Source of the DNA: Planctomycetota bacterium
GTDB lineage: Bacteria > Planctomycetota > UBA8742 > UBA2392
Length of the DNA stretch: 33,256 nucleotides
Assembly (NCBI GenBank): GCA_019186845.1
Contig: JABARW010000047.1
Location: 41,883-75,138, forward strand
Direction: 5' to 3'
Position 1 is the stretch's first letter, and each line of letters begins with the position of its first letter. The position numbers and the translations under genes are program-made. This document shows positions 8,194 through 16,766 of this stretch, piece by piece. The notes beneath the pieces were generated by a model that saw only the letters and a program-made list of their open reading frames with translations, had not been told where the DNA came from and did no database searches.

Positions 8194-10695
8194 CTACTCT
8201 GAGGCCTTCAGAAGCCAGGCGCGGATCTCCTCGCGGACTTCCTCGTAGTGAGGGTCGCGGCTAAGGGCCTCGTCGAATTTCTTTCTGGCCTCGGCCGGCC
8301 GTTTCTCCAGCATGGCCAGGCGACCCTGGAAGTACGAGGTTTCGAAGGCCGTCGGGTTCATGTTCTCCATCGACTTCACGATGGGCTTCAGCTTGGCGGC
8401 ATCCTCTTCTTCGAGTGCCTCGCGAGCGGCCTTGAGCTGCTTGCGGAACTCAATGACATCCAGGATCTTGTAGTAGTACTCCATGTCGCGCGGCATGTTT
8501 TCGTCTTCGTGGTAGACCATGCGCAGGGCGCCCTGCGGCTTGGCGTCGAGCATGCGCTGAACGTCCACGCGCACATAGCCGCCGACCGTGTTAGGCCCGA
8601 TGGATACCCACATCACCCCCGCCGTCACATCCATGACCACGCTATGGGTGCAGATAAAGGCATCAATCGCGTTGCGGTTGCCCAGGCCAATATCCTTGCC
8701 GCCCTTGCCCTTGCGGTCACGCAAGATGCCCAGACAGGTACCCGTCTGGAACTTGCCGTAGCTTTCATCGACCAGTTCCTTGAGTCGACCCTGGCGGTAA
8801 AGCGTGGTGGCACGCGCCATGTGTTCGGCGTTGGCCTGGTCTTCCCGGTAGTCGGCGTGCTCAAAGTGATTGGCCTGGAGAATGACTCCCTCCCGTGAGG
8901 CCTCGCGCACGGCACAGCGCCCGGGCGATTTCTCTACTACCACAGCGCGCTTCTCGCGCGCGCTGGCCACGAGATAGCTGTCGCTTACAAACACCGGGGT
9001 GTCGCGGATGATCTTCACGGCCTGCTCGATGCTCTCGGCCTCGTTCAGCACGCGCTTGACCAGCAGCGAAACCGGGGTGCCGATGGTGCCAAAGCGCCCG
9101 CTGTCATCGGTGCGGGCCGCGTTCAGGCTGACGGCGATGCCCCGTGCATTCATGCCCGTTACTGCGCCCGCCATGCCGCTCCAGGCCACGTGCACATAGG
9201 GCAGGCCCTTCTCCGGCCAGACATAAAAAATGACCTTGCTGCGATCGAAGACCTCTCCGGCTTCCCAGTCAAAGTTGCGTGCGAGCAGCAGCCCGCCGTC
9301 CTGGGTGGCCGGGCCCCAGACCGCAAAGCCCGTGCAGCCCACAAGGTCGCGTTTGACCACGAGGGGATTGTCAATCAGCATGTGGCTGATGTCGTGCGCG
9401 GCATGATAGTTCAGCACACGGTGATACAGCGGCACGTCATCCGGGTGATGGTCCACGCTGCCTTCCACGAGCCCCAGAATCTCGAGCTTCTCTTCCTCGC
9501 TTACATACTCCGGCAAGCGCCGATTATTGACGCCAATACCCTGCTTGAGCAGCCAGCGCACCGGGCCCCTGGGCCAGGGCAGGAATTCGTTCACTGTCTT
9601 GAGCAGGTGGTCTTCCTGCTCCTTCAACTGCTCGGGCGTGAACTTGGCGCTGGCGTAGCCGCGCTCCCAGCTGTTGCCGGAAAGGGCCACTTCCGTGACG
9701 CCGTTGCGAACGCGCGTCCAGTTATCGCCGAGTGTCCTGGCCTCGCCGAAGCGGCCCATGGACTTTGAGGCCAGCGTCCGCGACCCCGAATACGGGGGGG
9801 GCGAGGCGATGCAGGCCGACTGCACGTAAACCGCCACTCCAATCAGCGCCGCCACCGCCAAGGCGGCCAGACCCAGCGCCGCGCGAGTCACCAGCCCGTT
9901 GGGCATGGCCAGGCGGCGGGAGGATTGGCGCAACTCGTCGAGCGCTGAAGCCATTTTGGCCCGCACATCGCGGCGCAGACGCTCGGCCCCGCCCTCGCCC
10001 TTGTAAGGGCCGGTCTCGATGGCGTCGAGCACGCGCAAGGTCACGCGGGGCGCGCGCATGCCGAGGTCGCCCTTTTGAAGGGCAGCCCCCGTCCCCTCAA
10101 TCACTACGGGCACCATCGGCTTGCCTGCGTCAATGGCCAGCTGGAACAGGCCTCCGCGCAGGGGCGCGATGGCACCGCGGCGCGAACGGCGTCCTTCCGG
10201 AAACGCCAGTATGCTGGTGCCCTCATCGAGCAACTCGCGCGCCAGGGCCAGGCCGGAGTCTCCCGTAGACGCCTCCAGGTGCTTGCCGAGCTTGAACAGC
10301 TCGCCCATCAGCGGCAGCTTGAACATCCAGCGTGGAGCCAGCCAGCGCGCGTTGGACCCCAGGGCAAGGGCTGCAAGCAGGTCAAGGCGGCTCTGGTGGT
10401 TGCAGACCAGAACCGCGGCGCCGGATGGCAACCGACCGATCCTTCGCAGGCTGCCAAAGGGATAGAGCCGGAAGAACCAGCGGGCAATGTGGCGCTGCAT
10501 GGCTGCAAACACATGGCCGCGCCTTCTTGCCAAGAAGCGGTCGGCCAGGTGCATGGGCACCTCGAACACGAACATCACGAGCACAAGCTGGCAGGCCAGC
10601 AGGGCATAGGCGGCAAAGGCGCGCGGCACACCCAACCAGCCACCGCCTCTGGGCGGGTAAGCAGTCTGGCGCGAGTTGTCTGGCTTCTGGGTCAT
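8194..10695 (-). CDS. PlsC-type acyltransferase fused to a C45-like Ntn-hydrolase
   Basis: 833 aa from the ATG at 10695; a TTG at 10722 preceded by AGGA would add nine residues. Residues 1-250 form a lysophosphatidate acyltransferase domain with an N-terminal TM helix, the catalytic H-x4-D motif NHQSRLD (H100, D105) and the substrate motif FPEGRRS (165-171). Residues about 272-291 are a second TM helix. Residues about 320-730 resemble acyl-CoA:6-APA acyltransferase/C45 Ntn-hydrolases: candidate nucleophile Cys454 in LVGCTGFAVWG, followed by LLLARNFDWEAGE and GMNARGIAVSLNAARTDD. The C-terminus (about 745-830) is TPR-like. PlsC acylates lysophosphatidic acid; C45-like enzymes cleave or form amides or act on lipids. 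The fusion suggests paired acyl transfer and hydrolysis across the membrane. It is first in a run with PII and PgsA-like genes. Confidence 0.85.
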   Translation of the reverse strand: MTQKPDNSRQTAYPPRGGGWLGVPRAFAAYALLACQLVLVMFVFEVPMHLADRFLARRRGHVFAAMQRHIARWFFRLYPFGSLRRIGRLPSGAAVLVCNHQSRLDLLAALALGSNARWLAPRWMFKLPLMGELFKLGKHLEASTGDSGLALARELLDEGTSILAFPEGRRSRRGAIAPLRGGLFQLAIDAGKPMVPVVIEGTGAALQKGDLGMRAPRVTLRVLDAIETGPYKGEGGAERLRRDVRAKMASALDELRQSSRRLAMPNGLVTRAALGLAALAVAALIGVAVYVQSACIASPPPYSGSRTLASKSMGRFGEARTLGDNWTRVRNGVTEVALSGNSWERGYASAKFTPEQLKEQEDHLLKTVNEFLPWPRGPVRWLLKQGIGVNNRRLPEYVSEEEKLEILGLVEGSVDHHPDDVPLYHRVLNYHAAHDISHMLIDNPLVVKRDLVGCTGFAVWGPATQDGGLLLARNFDWEAGEVFDRSKVIFYVWPEKGLPYVHVAWSGMAGAVTGMNARGIAVSLNAARTDDSGRFGTIGTPVSLLVKRVLNEAESIEQAVKIIRDTPVFVSDSYLVASAREKRAVVVEKSPGRCAVREASREGVILQANHFEHADYREDQANAEHMARATTLYRQGRLKELVDESYGKFQTGTCLGILRDRKGKGGKDIGLGNRNAIDAFICTHSVVMDVTAGVMWVSIGPNTVGGYVRVDVQRMLDAKPQGALRMVYHEDENMPRDMEYYYKILDVIEFRKQLKAAREALEEEDAAKLKPIVKSMENMNPTAFETSYFQGRLAMLEKRPAEARKKFDEALSRDPHYEEVREEIRAWLLKASE

Positions 10696-10805
10696 GAGCC
10701 GGGGTCGATTATCGGGATGCAAGGTTCCTGAGGCCGCACCAACATAGGGGCCGTTTCGGGTTTTGCATTTTGAAATTCGAATTGCCCGGTGTCTGCCGCG
10801 GGCGG

Positions 10806-13412
10806 CTACTTGTTCTTGGCCGCGTCCTTCAGGTTGTCGTTGACGTCCTTCTGGCTGTCGCGCAGGCCGCGGAAACCGGCCAGGAGATCGTCAAAGCCCT
10901 CCCACTTCTTGACCTGGGCCTGCACGGACTTGAGCACGTCCAGGTTCAGCCTCTGCTGGCGCTCGAGCTCGGCGAGAAGTTCGCGGCGTTCCGAAGGAGT
11001 GATGCCCGTGCCCAGCACGCCTTCACAGAGCGAGCGGGCGCGCTCGGCGCAACCGGGTGAGATGACCCGGGACTCCTGCAGCAGCATGCCGAAACTGTCC
11101 GCCGAGAAATTCGGGTCAGGCCGCGCGCGCTTGACATTGCGCAGCAGGACGGCCAGCAGGGCCTCCGAGGCGGCAGCCAGTTCACCGCCCTCGGCGTCGC
11201 GCATGCGATTCAGCGGAGGCGTAAGTAATTGCTGCAGTTCCCGGTCGGCGCCGGCCAGGGCCAGCAGCAGGCGCACCGACTGTATGCGGGCTTCCTGGGG
11301 GCGGGCCTGGTCGTCGCGCTCGAGACGCGAGAACTGGTATACCTGGGCAAACACGCCAAAACGCTCCATCACGGCTTCGGAGTCGCGCAGAAGCTGGTTC
11401 TGCTTCTGAAAAGCGTTGTTCAGGTCCGTGCGCAGGCGGCGCCCTTCCTCACCTTCAAGGTTGAGCAGTTCGCGCCTGGCCAAGGCTTCCTGGGACTGGG
11501 TCAACAGTTCACCCTGGCTGGCGACCATGGCATTGATGATGGTCTTGATCTGGCGGATCTGCGTGGAGACTTTGGCCCGCAGGTCATCGACCGTGTAGAG
11601 CTCATAGCTCATGATCGGGTTGTGCTTGCTGCCCTGCAGCAAGGGCTCCCCCGTCTTGCTGTCGAGGTCCGTGGTCTGACGCAGGTCAAAGGCCTGGATG
11701 AAGCACTCCAGCGTGGGCTTGGCCGATCCCGAAGGCGAGGGCACGTCGCGCGTCAGGTGCTCAAACTCAAGGTTGAAGCTGCCCTTGTACAGCGTCTGGG
11801 GCCTCTCGCGCAGGTCCTTGAGCGACTGGGCAAAGGGCTTGAACTCGCGGAACTCGGACTCCTCAATGTAGCGCCAATACAGCCGCGCCGATCCCACCCC
11901 GTAGTCGTCGGAGAGTTCATATTCCACGGGGACCACGGCATCTTTCGCCACGGCCACAAGCTGGTTGGAAACCAGGGGATCGCCCGAAAAATGGATGCGC
12001 ACGGCCGGAGCGATGTCTTCCTTTACCTGCATCTGGTCGCCCAGGCGCTTGGCATTGGCAATGCCCCCTTTGTCCACCACGCGCAAGGTGTAGCGCGTCA
12101 TGCCCATGCCAAGGGTCACCGTTGCCTGATAATGGAAGACCTGCTGGGGCAGGGCGCGGCCGGCTTTCTTTGCCTCTTCTGTGGCCCGGCGCTGCTGCTC
12201 TTCACGCTCCGGGTCAGTGGTGATCGGTTCGGCGCGGCTGGTTCCGACGTTGTAATCCACCAGAAGGCGCGAGCCCTCGATGCCTTCGAGCTGCAGAGCC
12301 TTGGTGACGGCAAATTTCAGCGTGACACGCGTTCCGGCCACACCCTCGATGGCGCGATCTTGCGTGGTGCGATCGGGCAGGCGCAGGTACTCGGCGTACC
12401 TGTAAGTGAGTTCAAGGGGCTGGGCCAGCTCAGGCGGAGGAATCACCACCACACGGAAGGGACCGGCCAGCGCGTCGCCGGCCTTTATGTAAATCTCCTC
12501 CCAGCTGTTCTGGGCGGAGCGCTTGTTGTAGCTGAAGAAGACGCGTTCGTTCTTGCCCTCGGCGCCCAGGGTCTCACGCACCATCTCGCGTTTAATGGTG
12601 CTCTGCAGCCCCTTGCGGACCAGGGCGCCGGCGGCATCGCGCTCCGCAGCGTAAACCTCAATGCGCACCTCAGCCGTAGAAGGAATATCGCCCGACGGCT
12701 CGGCGATGATGCGCAAATCCGAGTCCAGGGCTACCTGGTAGATGTCGTTTTCCGGGTCGTGATTGAAATTGATGATGAGGTCTTCTTCGGTGGGATACAG
12801 CGCCAACTGGTCGGCCTCAAGGAACTTCACGTCCAGTTTGGTCTTAGTGGGCCAGGCCACGTCAGCGCCCAGCGCGCGGCGCGCCCAGGTGCTCATGGGG
12901 TCGCGGGCAAAGAGGGCGTGTGCAAACACCGTGGACATGGCCAGCACGCTGAGGCCCACGATCAACAGCAGGCGCCTGGAACGCACGGCATCACCGAAGT
13001 TCAGCTTGCCCGCGAGATCGAAGGACTCCCCCACCACAATCTGCATCATGTTGGCGCTGGCGACATCCTTGTAGCGCTCCTGATTCTTTAGGAACTGGAG
13101 GGAGGTGATCAGCCGGTCATTAAGCAGCGGGTACTCGCGCTCCACCAGCAGAGCGAGGTCTTCATCGCTCAGAGTACGCGAAAGAGGATAAATGATGTTG
13201 CGGATGATGACGACGGCAACCACCAGGCAAGCAACCACCAGAAAGCCGACCCGCACGCCCGCCGGCAGGTTCAGCAGGTAGTCAGACCAGAACATCCACA
13301 GGGCCAGCGCCGCCACCCAGATGACAAGCATCCCCACGCCGTGGGAAAGGAACATGAGGCGGATGTGTCCGCGAAGCTGCGCGAGTTTGGACTCAATCAG
13401 CGATAGCGACAT
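10806..13412 (-). CDS. Large DUF4175-like membrane protein
   Basis: 868 aa from the ATG at 13412 (MSLSLIESKLAQLRGH). A start at 13457 would overlap the anti-sigma gene by 20 bases. Two TM helices lie at about 18-70 and a third at about 137-158. Between them is TLSDEDLALLVEREYPLLNDRLITSL (split here as TLSDEDLALLVEREYP and LLNDRLITSL), typical of DUF4175-like proteins of Planctomycetota and relatives. The remainder is a large, probably periplasmic beta-rich region (about 165-590) followed by long charged helices (about 600-860) with repeated RELL and ELERQQRLN segments. No enzymatic motif is visible. It follows the sigma/anti-sigma pair with a 25-bp gap, so all three are probably co-transcribed. 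Confidence 0.75.
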   Translation of the reverse strand: MSLSLIESKLAQLRGHIRLMFLSHGVGMLVIWVAALALWMFWSDYLLNLPAGVRVGFLVVACLVVAVVIIRNIIYPLSRTLSDEDLALLVEREYPLLNDRLITSLQFLKNQERYKDVASANMMQIVVGESFDLAGKLNFGDAVRSRRLLLIVGLSVLAMSTVFAHALFARDPMSTWARRALGADVAWPTKTKLDVKFLEADQLALYPTEEDLIINFNHDPENDIYQVALDSDLRIIAEPSGDIPSTAEVRIEVYAAERDAAGALVRKGLQSTIKREMVRETLGAEGKNERVFFSYNKRSAQNSWEEIYIKAGDALAGPFRVVVIPPPELAQPLELTYRYAEYLRLPDRTTQDRAIEGVAGTRVTLKFAVTKALQLEGIEGSRLLVDYNVGTSRAEPITTDPEREEQQRRATEEAKKAGRALPQQVFHYQATVTLGMGMTRYTLRVVDKGGIANAKRLGDQMQVKEDIAPAVRIHFSGDPLVSNQLVAVAKDAVVPVEYELSDDYGVGSARLYWRYIEESEFREFKPFAQSLKDLRERPQTLYKGSFNLEFEHLTRDVPSPSGSAKPTLECFIQAFDLRQTTDLDSKTGEPLLQGSKHNPIMSYELYTVDDLRAKVSTQIRQIKTIINAMVASQGELLTQSQEALARRELLNLEGEEGRRLRTDLNNAFQKQNQLLRDSEAVMERFGVFAQVYQFSRLERDDQARPQEARIQSVRLLLALAGADRELQQLLTPPLNRMRDAEGGELAAASEALLAVLLRNVKRARPDPNFSADSFGMLLQESRVISPGCAERARSLCEGVLGTGITPSERRELLAELERQQRLNLDVLKSVQAQVKKWEGFDDLLAGFRGLRDSQKDVNDNLKDAAKNK

Positions 13413-13437
13413 AGCTTGTCCGATCTTCCTGGCCCGA

Positions 13438-14712
13438 CTACTTGTTGCGCATGTCAATCTTCAGCGGGCGGCTGGTCACGTCAAGGCGCGCGGCACCCTG
13501 GGGCCCGTAGAGCGTGCCCTTGTAAACCACCACCAGCCAGTATTCCGCCGCCGGCCGGCCATAGAGACTCTGCGACACGTCAATGCGGAAGCGGTACTCT
13601 TCCTTGGGTTTGAGCCAGACCTCTCCCATATGCTCCAGCGGGTTGCCCAGGAGGTTGACCTCCAGAGCCTCGTAGCGTTCGCCCACGGAGTCCGGCCCGC
13701 TGTAGTCGGGAGCGCGGGAAATCTGCAGCACGTAAACGGGGTCACGGCTGAAGACGCGCTCGATGCGCGCGGGCACGGGGCTGATGTTGTGCAGCGAAAC
13801 CTCCACCACCGGCGCCGTCATGCGCGGATCGTTGTACAGCAGCAGTCCCATTTGCAGCAGGGCTTGAGGTGGCGTGGCCTCGGAATCGCGGGCAATCACA
13901 GAGAAGTGGCCTGTCGGCACCACCTGCGGCACGTCTCCGCCGATCACGCGCGCGCTGCCCTCCCCCACGGTAACCTGGGTCTCGGCTTCAGTCACCCGCA
14001 CGGAGAGCTTGGCGCCGCTGACTTCCACGCGGCCATGGGGCGTGACCACGGTGAAAGCGCTCTCGCCCAGGGCGCCCGGAGCGATATTCAGTCGCCGCAT
14101 GAAGCCGCGATTGAGCTTGACCTCGCGCGAGCTGACGAACTGTATTTCCGTCTGGGGCGCGCATTCGATGATGGAGTAGCTGCGCGAGACTCCCGTCGGC
14201 AGCCATATCTGCGCTTCGTAGACGCCGGTGTTCTTCGTGGTGCCCACCAGCACTTCACCCTGCTCGATTTCGCGGCCCACCGTTCCGCCGAAGTCCGCCG
14301 AAGCTTCGTGGTAGATGATCTGGCCGATGACTTCGTCCTTGGGCAGCACCGGCAGATAGCGCTTGTCGCCGAACAGGGCCATCAGCACCACCATCAGGAT
14401 CCCGGCCGCCGCCGCGAGCAGGAACGCCCGCCTCAGCATGCAATGCACACCGGGCACGGCTCCCTGCAGGGCCCCCTCACCGCTCATGCGCCGCATGATG
14501 CGGTCAAAGGAGCCTCTCCGCGGAGCCACTTTGCGCACCGCCTGGTGCAGCTTCAGGTGACTGCGGACCTCCTCAAGCTCGGCCCTGAGCGCCGGGTTTT
14601 CCTTGAGCTGGCTCTCCAGCTTCTGCTGCTGGTCAGGCTCCAGCTCGCCGAGCACGTAACCCAGAAGGTTCGCCGAGACCAGGGACTGTGTGGGGCGTTC
14701 GTCCTCGAGCAT
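13438..14712 (-). CDS. Membrane anti-sigma factor with FecR-like periplasmic domain
   Basis: 424 aa. The cytoplasmic N-terminus (1-60, LLGYVLGELEPDQQQKLESQL and ALRAELEEVRSHL in succession) has the helical shape of an anti-sigma domain but lacks the zinc-binding His/Cys set. A TM helix lies at about 95-114. The periplasmic part contains a FecR-like segment (about 195-270: AFTVVTPHGRVEVSGAKLSV and VTVGEGSARVIG) and a C-terminal beta region. Its ATG directly follows the sigma TAA (TAAATG), a strong sign of coupling. FecR-type anti-sigmas bind their sigma factor and release it after an envelope signal; the ligand here is unknown. No TonB-dependent receptor is adjacent, unlike classic Fec systems. 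Confidence 0.82.
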   Translation of the reverse strand: MLEDERPTQSLVSANLLGYVLGELEPDQQQKLESQLKENPALRAELEEVRSHLKLHQAVRKVAPRRGSFDRIMRRMSGEGALQGAVPGVHCMLRRAFLLAAAAGILMVVLMALFGDKRYLPVLPKDEVIGQIIYHEASADFGGTVGREIEQGEVLVGTTKNTGVYEAQIWLPTGVSRSYSIIECAPQTEIQFVSSREVKLNRGFMRRLNIAPGALGESAFTVVTPHGRVEVSGAKLSVRVTEAETQVTVGEGSARVIGGDVPQVVPTGHFSVIARDSEATPPQALLQMGLLLYNDPRMTAPVVEVSLHNISPVPARIERVFSRDPVYVLQISRAPDYSGPDSVGERYEALEVNLLGNPLEHMGEVWLKPKEEYRFRIDVSQSLYGRPAAEYWLVVVYKGTLYGPQGAARLDVTSRPLKIDMRNK

Positions 14713-15411
14713 TTAGGCCCCCCCCTTGGCCGGGTTTTCCGCGTCTTCCGGCTTGAAGAACCGCCTCAGGCGCTCGCGCAGCTTGCGCTCGGCGTAATGC
14801 AGGCGCGATTTTACGGTTCCCAGCGGAACCTCGAGCGCCTCCGAAATCTCCTGATAGGTCATGCCCTGGTAGAAACTCATGACCAGCACCAGCCGGTGCA
14901 TGGCGTCCAGCTCCAGCAGGCCGGCGCGCACGGCATCTTCCGTCTCGCGCCGGGCCGCACCCGCCTCGGGCATCTCCTGGTTGGGAGCCGCCAACTGGTC
15001 AATCAGGGCGACGGCCTTGACCGCTGCATAACGGCCGGAGGTCGTGGCCCGCGGGTCGGTCTCGGAGAGGGCATCGACCCGCCCGCTTTCGAGCATGGCG
15101 TCGCTTTCGATGTCCACGGCGCGCCGCACGCTTTTGCGACGGGCCTCGAGGTCGATCCAGCAGTTGCGGCCGATGCGGTAAATCCAGGAACTGACCCTCA
15201 AGTCTTCCTTGAAGGTCATGGCGCCGCGCCAGACGCGGATGAAGGTCTCCTGCAGCAGGTCTTCAGCCCGGCCGTCATCCCAGCTCAGCCGGTAAAAGAG
15301 CGCGTAGAGGCGCCGGTAATACTTGTAGAAAAGCTGCTCAAATGCCTCGGAGTCGCCGCGTTTGATGGCGGCCATCAGACTGATGTCCTGCTTTTCCGAA
15401 GCGGTTGCCAT
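14713..15411 (-). CDS. ECF RNA polymerase sigma factor
   Basis: 232 aa from the ATG at 15411; a GTG at 15429 is the alternative. Sigma region 2 (about 18-80) includes YYRRLYALFYRLSWDDGRAE and DLLQETFIRVWRG, followed by SWIYRIGRNCWID. Region 4 (about 165-225) is LDAMHRLVLVMSFYQGMTYQ, EISEALEVPLGTVKSRLHYA, a standard helix-turn-helix for the -35 box. The linker between them (about 85-160) is longer than usual. An ECF-like promoter, CGAACG-N16-CGTA, lies directly upstream, so the gene probably activates itself. The predicted transcription start near 15430 would leave the GTG leaderless and gives the ATG a short leader with AAGGAG. It is coupled to the FecR anti-sigma. Confidence 0.92.
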   Translation of the reverse strand: MATASEKQDISLMAAIKRGDSEAFEQLFYKYYRRLYALFYRLSWDDGRAEDLLQETFIRVWRGAMTFKEDLRVSSWIYRIGRNCWIDLEARRKSVRRAVDIESDAMLESGRVDALSETDPRATTSGRYAAVKAVALIDQLAAPNQEMPEAGAARRETEDAVRAGLLELDAMHRLVLVMSFYQGMTYQEISEALEVPLGTVKSRLHYAERKLRERLRRFFKPEDAENPAKGGA

Positions 15412-15436
15412 GCTGCTTGCGGTCCTCACTCCTTAG

Positions 15437-15462
15437 TACGCAGGGAACGCCTGCCACGTTCG
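15437..15462 (-). promoter_or_regulatory. ECF-type promoter of the sigma/anti-sigma operon
   Basis: On the minus strand, CGAACG (15462-15457) is followed after exactly 16 bases by CGTA (15440-15437). The same spacing and layout (SGAACS-N16-CGT) occurs before both tandem anti-sigma-like genes at 16686 and 18088. GAAC...CGT is the general form of ECF promoters. This suggests autoregulation by the product of 14713-15411. Confidence 0.6.
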
Positions 15463-15579
15463 AACAATTCGGCCAGCATAGCAGCGTCAAAGGTCACCGG
15501 CACTTGGCGATTTGGGGGCCGACTGGTGACGCCTCAAGCATGTTGCATTGGCAGCGATCGCAAGTAGTCTGCCCGCCCA

Positions 15580-16674
15580 ATGGTCCTGGCTGAAATCAGC
15601 GCGCTTGAAGTCCTTGCCAACACGCTCAAGGTGCTGGTCGCCTTTGGCGCGATCATGGCGCTGATTCCGCAGCTCATCTGGATTGAACGCAAGGTGGCAG
15701 CCTGGATTCAGCATCGCGCCGGCCCCAACAAAGTGGGCCTGCCCCGCTGGAAGATCCTGGGGCCGCTTGCGGGTTTCCACCTGTGGGGCCTGCTTCAGCC
15801 CCTGGCCGATGTCGTCAAGCTTCTGTTCAAAGAAGATTTTGTCCCGCGCCGCGCCGACAAGATTCTGTTTTTCCTCGCCCCGGCGCTGGTGTTCGTGCCC
15901 ATTGCGCTCGCTTTTGCGGTGATTCCCTTCGGCTGGGGATCCTGGTTTGGGCAAGGTGAAGGCGCGTTCTTCGTAAAGTACCAGATCTTCGACATCAGCG
16001 CGGGCGTGCTCTTTGCTTTTGCGGTCAGCAGCGTGGCCGTGCATGGCCTGACGCTGGCGGGCTGGTCCAGCTACAACAAGTACTCGCAGATGGGGGCCGT
16101 CCGCGCCAGCGCCCAGCTCATCTCATACGAGGCGGCCATGTTCATGGCCGTGCTGGCAGTGGTCATGCAGGCAGGCACACTCAGGCTTGACGAAATCGTG
16201 CTGGCGCAGACCCAGCACGGCTGGGGCATTCTCACGCAGCCCGTCGCTTTTGTCGTGTTTCTGGTGTGCGCCTTCGCCGAAACCAACCGCGCTCCTTTTG
16301 ACTTCCCCGAGGCCGAGCCCGAGTTGATTGCCGGCTATCACCTGGAGTACGGCTCCATGAAGTTCGGCCTGTTCTTCCTTGGCGAGTATTTCGGCATGGT
16401 GGTCCAGTGCTCGCTGCTCACGACTCTGTTCCTCGGCGGCTGGACCTTGCCCGGCATCCCCGCCAAGCCTGACAACTTCTGGATGAGCCTGACGGGGCCC
16501 ATCATTTTCAGCGCCAAGGTGTTCCTGCTGCTGCTGCTGTTCATCCAGGTGCGCTGGACGCTGCCCCGCTTCCGCTTTGACCAGCTCATGTCCCTGGGCT
16601 GGAAACGTCTGATTCCCATCGCGCTGGCGAATCTGGTATTCACGGCCCTGCTGGGCGTGGCCCTTTCACGTTAG
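15580..16674 (+). CDS. nuoH: NADH-quinone oxidoreductase subunit H
   Basis: 364 aa, about eight TM helices. Hallmarks are the first loop WIERKVAAWIQHRAGPNKVG (about 29-48), QPLADVVKLLFKED (about 69-82) and the highly conserved AETNRAPFDFPEAEPEL (about 231-247) followed by IAGYHLEYGSMKF. NuoH sits at the junction of the peripheral and membrane arms of Complex I and contributes to the quinone site. The usual YHTEYSGMKF is YHLEYGSMKF here, a small deviation. It stands alone: no nuoG upstream and no nuoI downstream. nuoJ and nuoK lie 16 kb away on the other strand. Confidence 0.96.
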   Translation: MVLAEISALEVLANTLKVLVAFGAIMALIPQLIWIERKVAAWIQHRAGPNKVGLPRWKILGPLAGFHLWGLLQPLADVVKLLFKEDFVPRRADKILFFLAPALVFVPIALAFAVIPFGWGSWFGQGEGAFFVKYQIFDISAGVLFAFAVSSVAVHGLTLAGWSSYNKYSQMGAVRASAQLISYEAAMFMAVLAVVMQAGTLRLDEIVLAQTQHGWGILTQPVAFVVFLVCAFAETNRAPFDFPEAEPELIAGYHLEYGSMKFGLFFLGEYFGMVVQCSLLTTLFLGGWTLPGIPAKPDNFWMSLTGPIIFSAKVFLLLLLFIQVRWTLPRFRFDQLMSLGWKRLIPIALANLVFTALLGVALSR

Positions 16675-16685
16675 GTTGCTTTGCC

Positions 16686-16711
16686 GGAACCCATAAGCGC
16701 GCTGTGGCGTT
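16686..16711 (+). promoter_or_regulatory. ECF-type promoter before the first tandem anti-sigma-like gene
   Basis: GGAACC (16686-16691), 16 bases, then CGTT (16708-16711); the start codon is 55 bases further on. The same layout precedes the second paralog and, on the minus strand, the ECF sigma gene at 15411. The promoter overlaps a GTG at 16704 that would otherwise give a longer reading frame, which supports the ATG at 16767 as the start. Confidence 0.65.
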
Positions 16712-16766
16712 AACAGTGCGTAGGTGGCACGGTGCCGCCCCAGGCCGCCCCAAGTCGCACCACGAC

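Noticed and set aside
10720..10725. GGAACC upstream of the PlsC fusion as an ECF promoter
   Set aside because: No CGT box lies 15-17 bases downstream, unlike the three accepted sites.
11229..13091. 620-codon open frame on the plus strand
   Set aside because: It is a shadow of the DUF4175-like gene in GC-rich DNA. The translated product has no recognisable domain, while the minus-strand product has TM helices and family motifs.
13321..15567. 748-codon open frame on the plus strand
   Set aside because: It is antisense across the sigma and anti-sigma genes and the 5' end of the DUF4175-like gene, all of which have clear domains and coupled starts.
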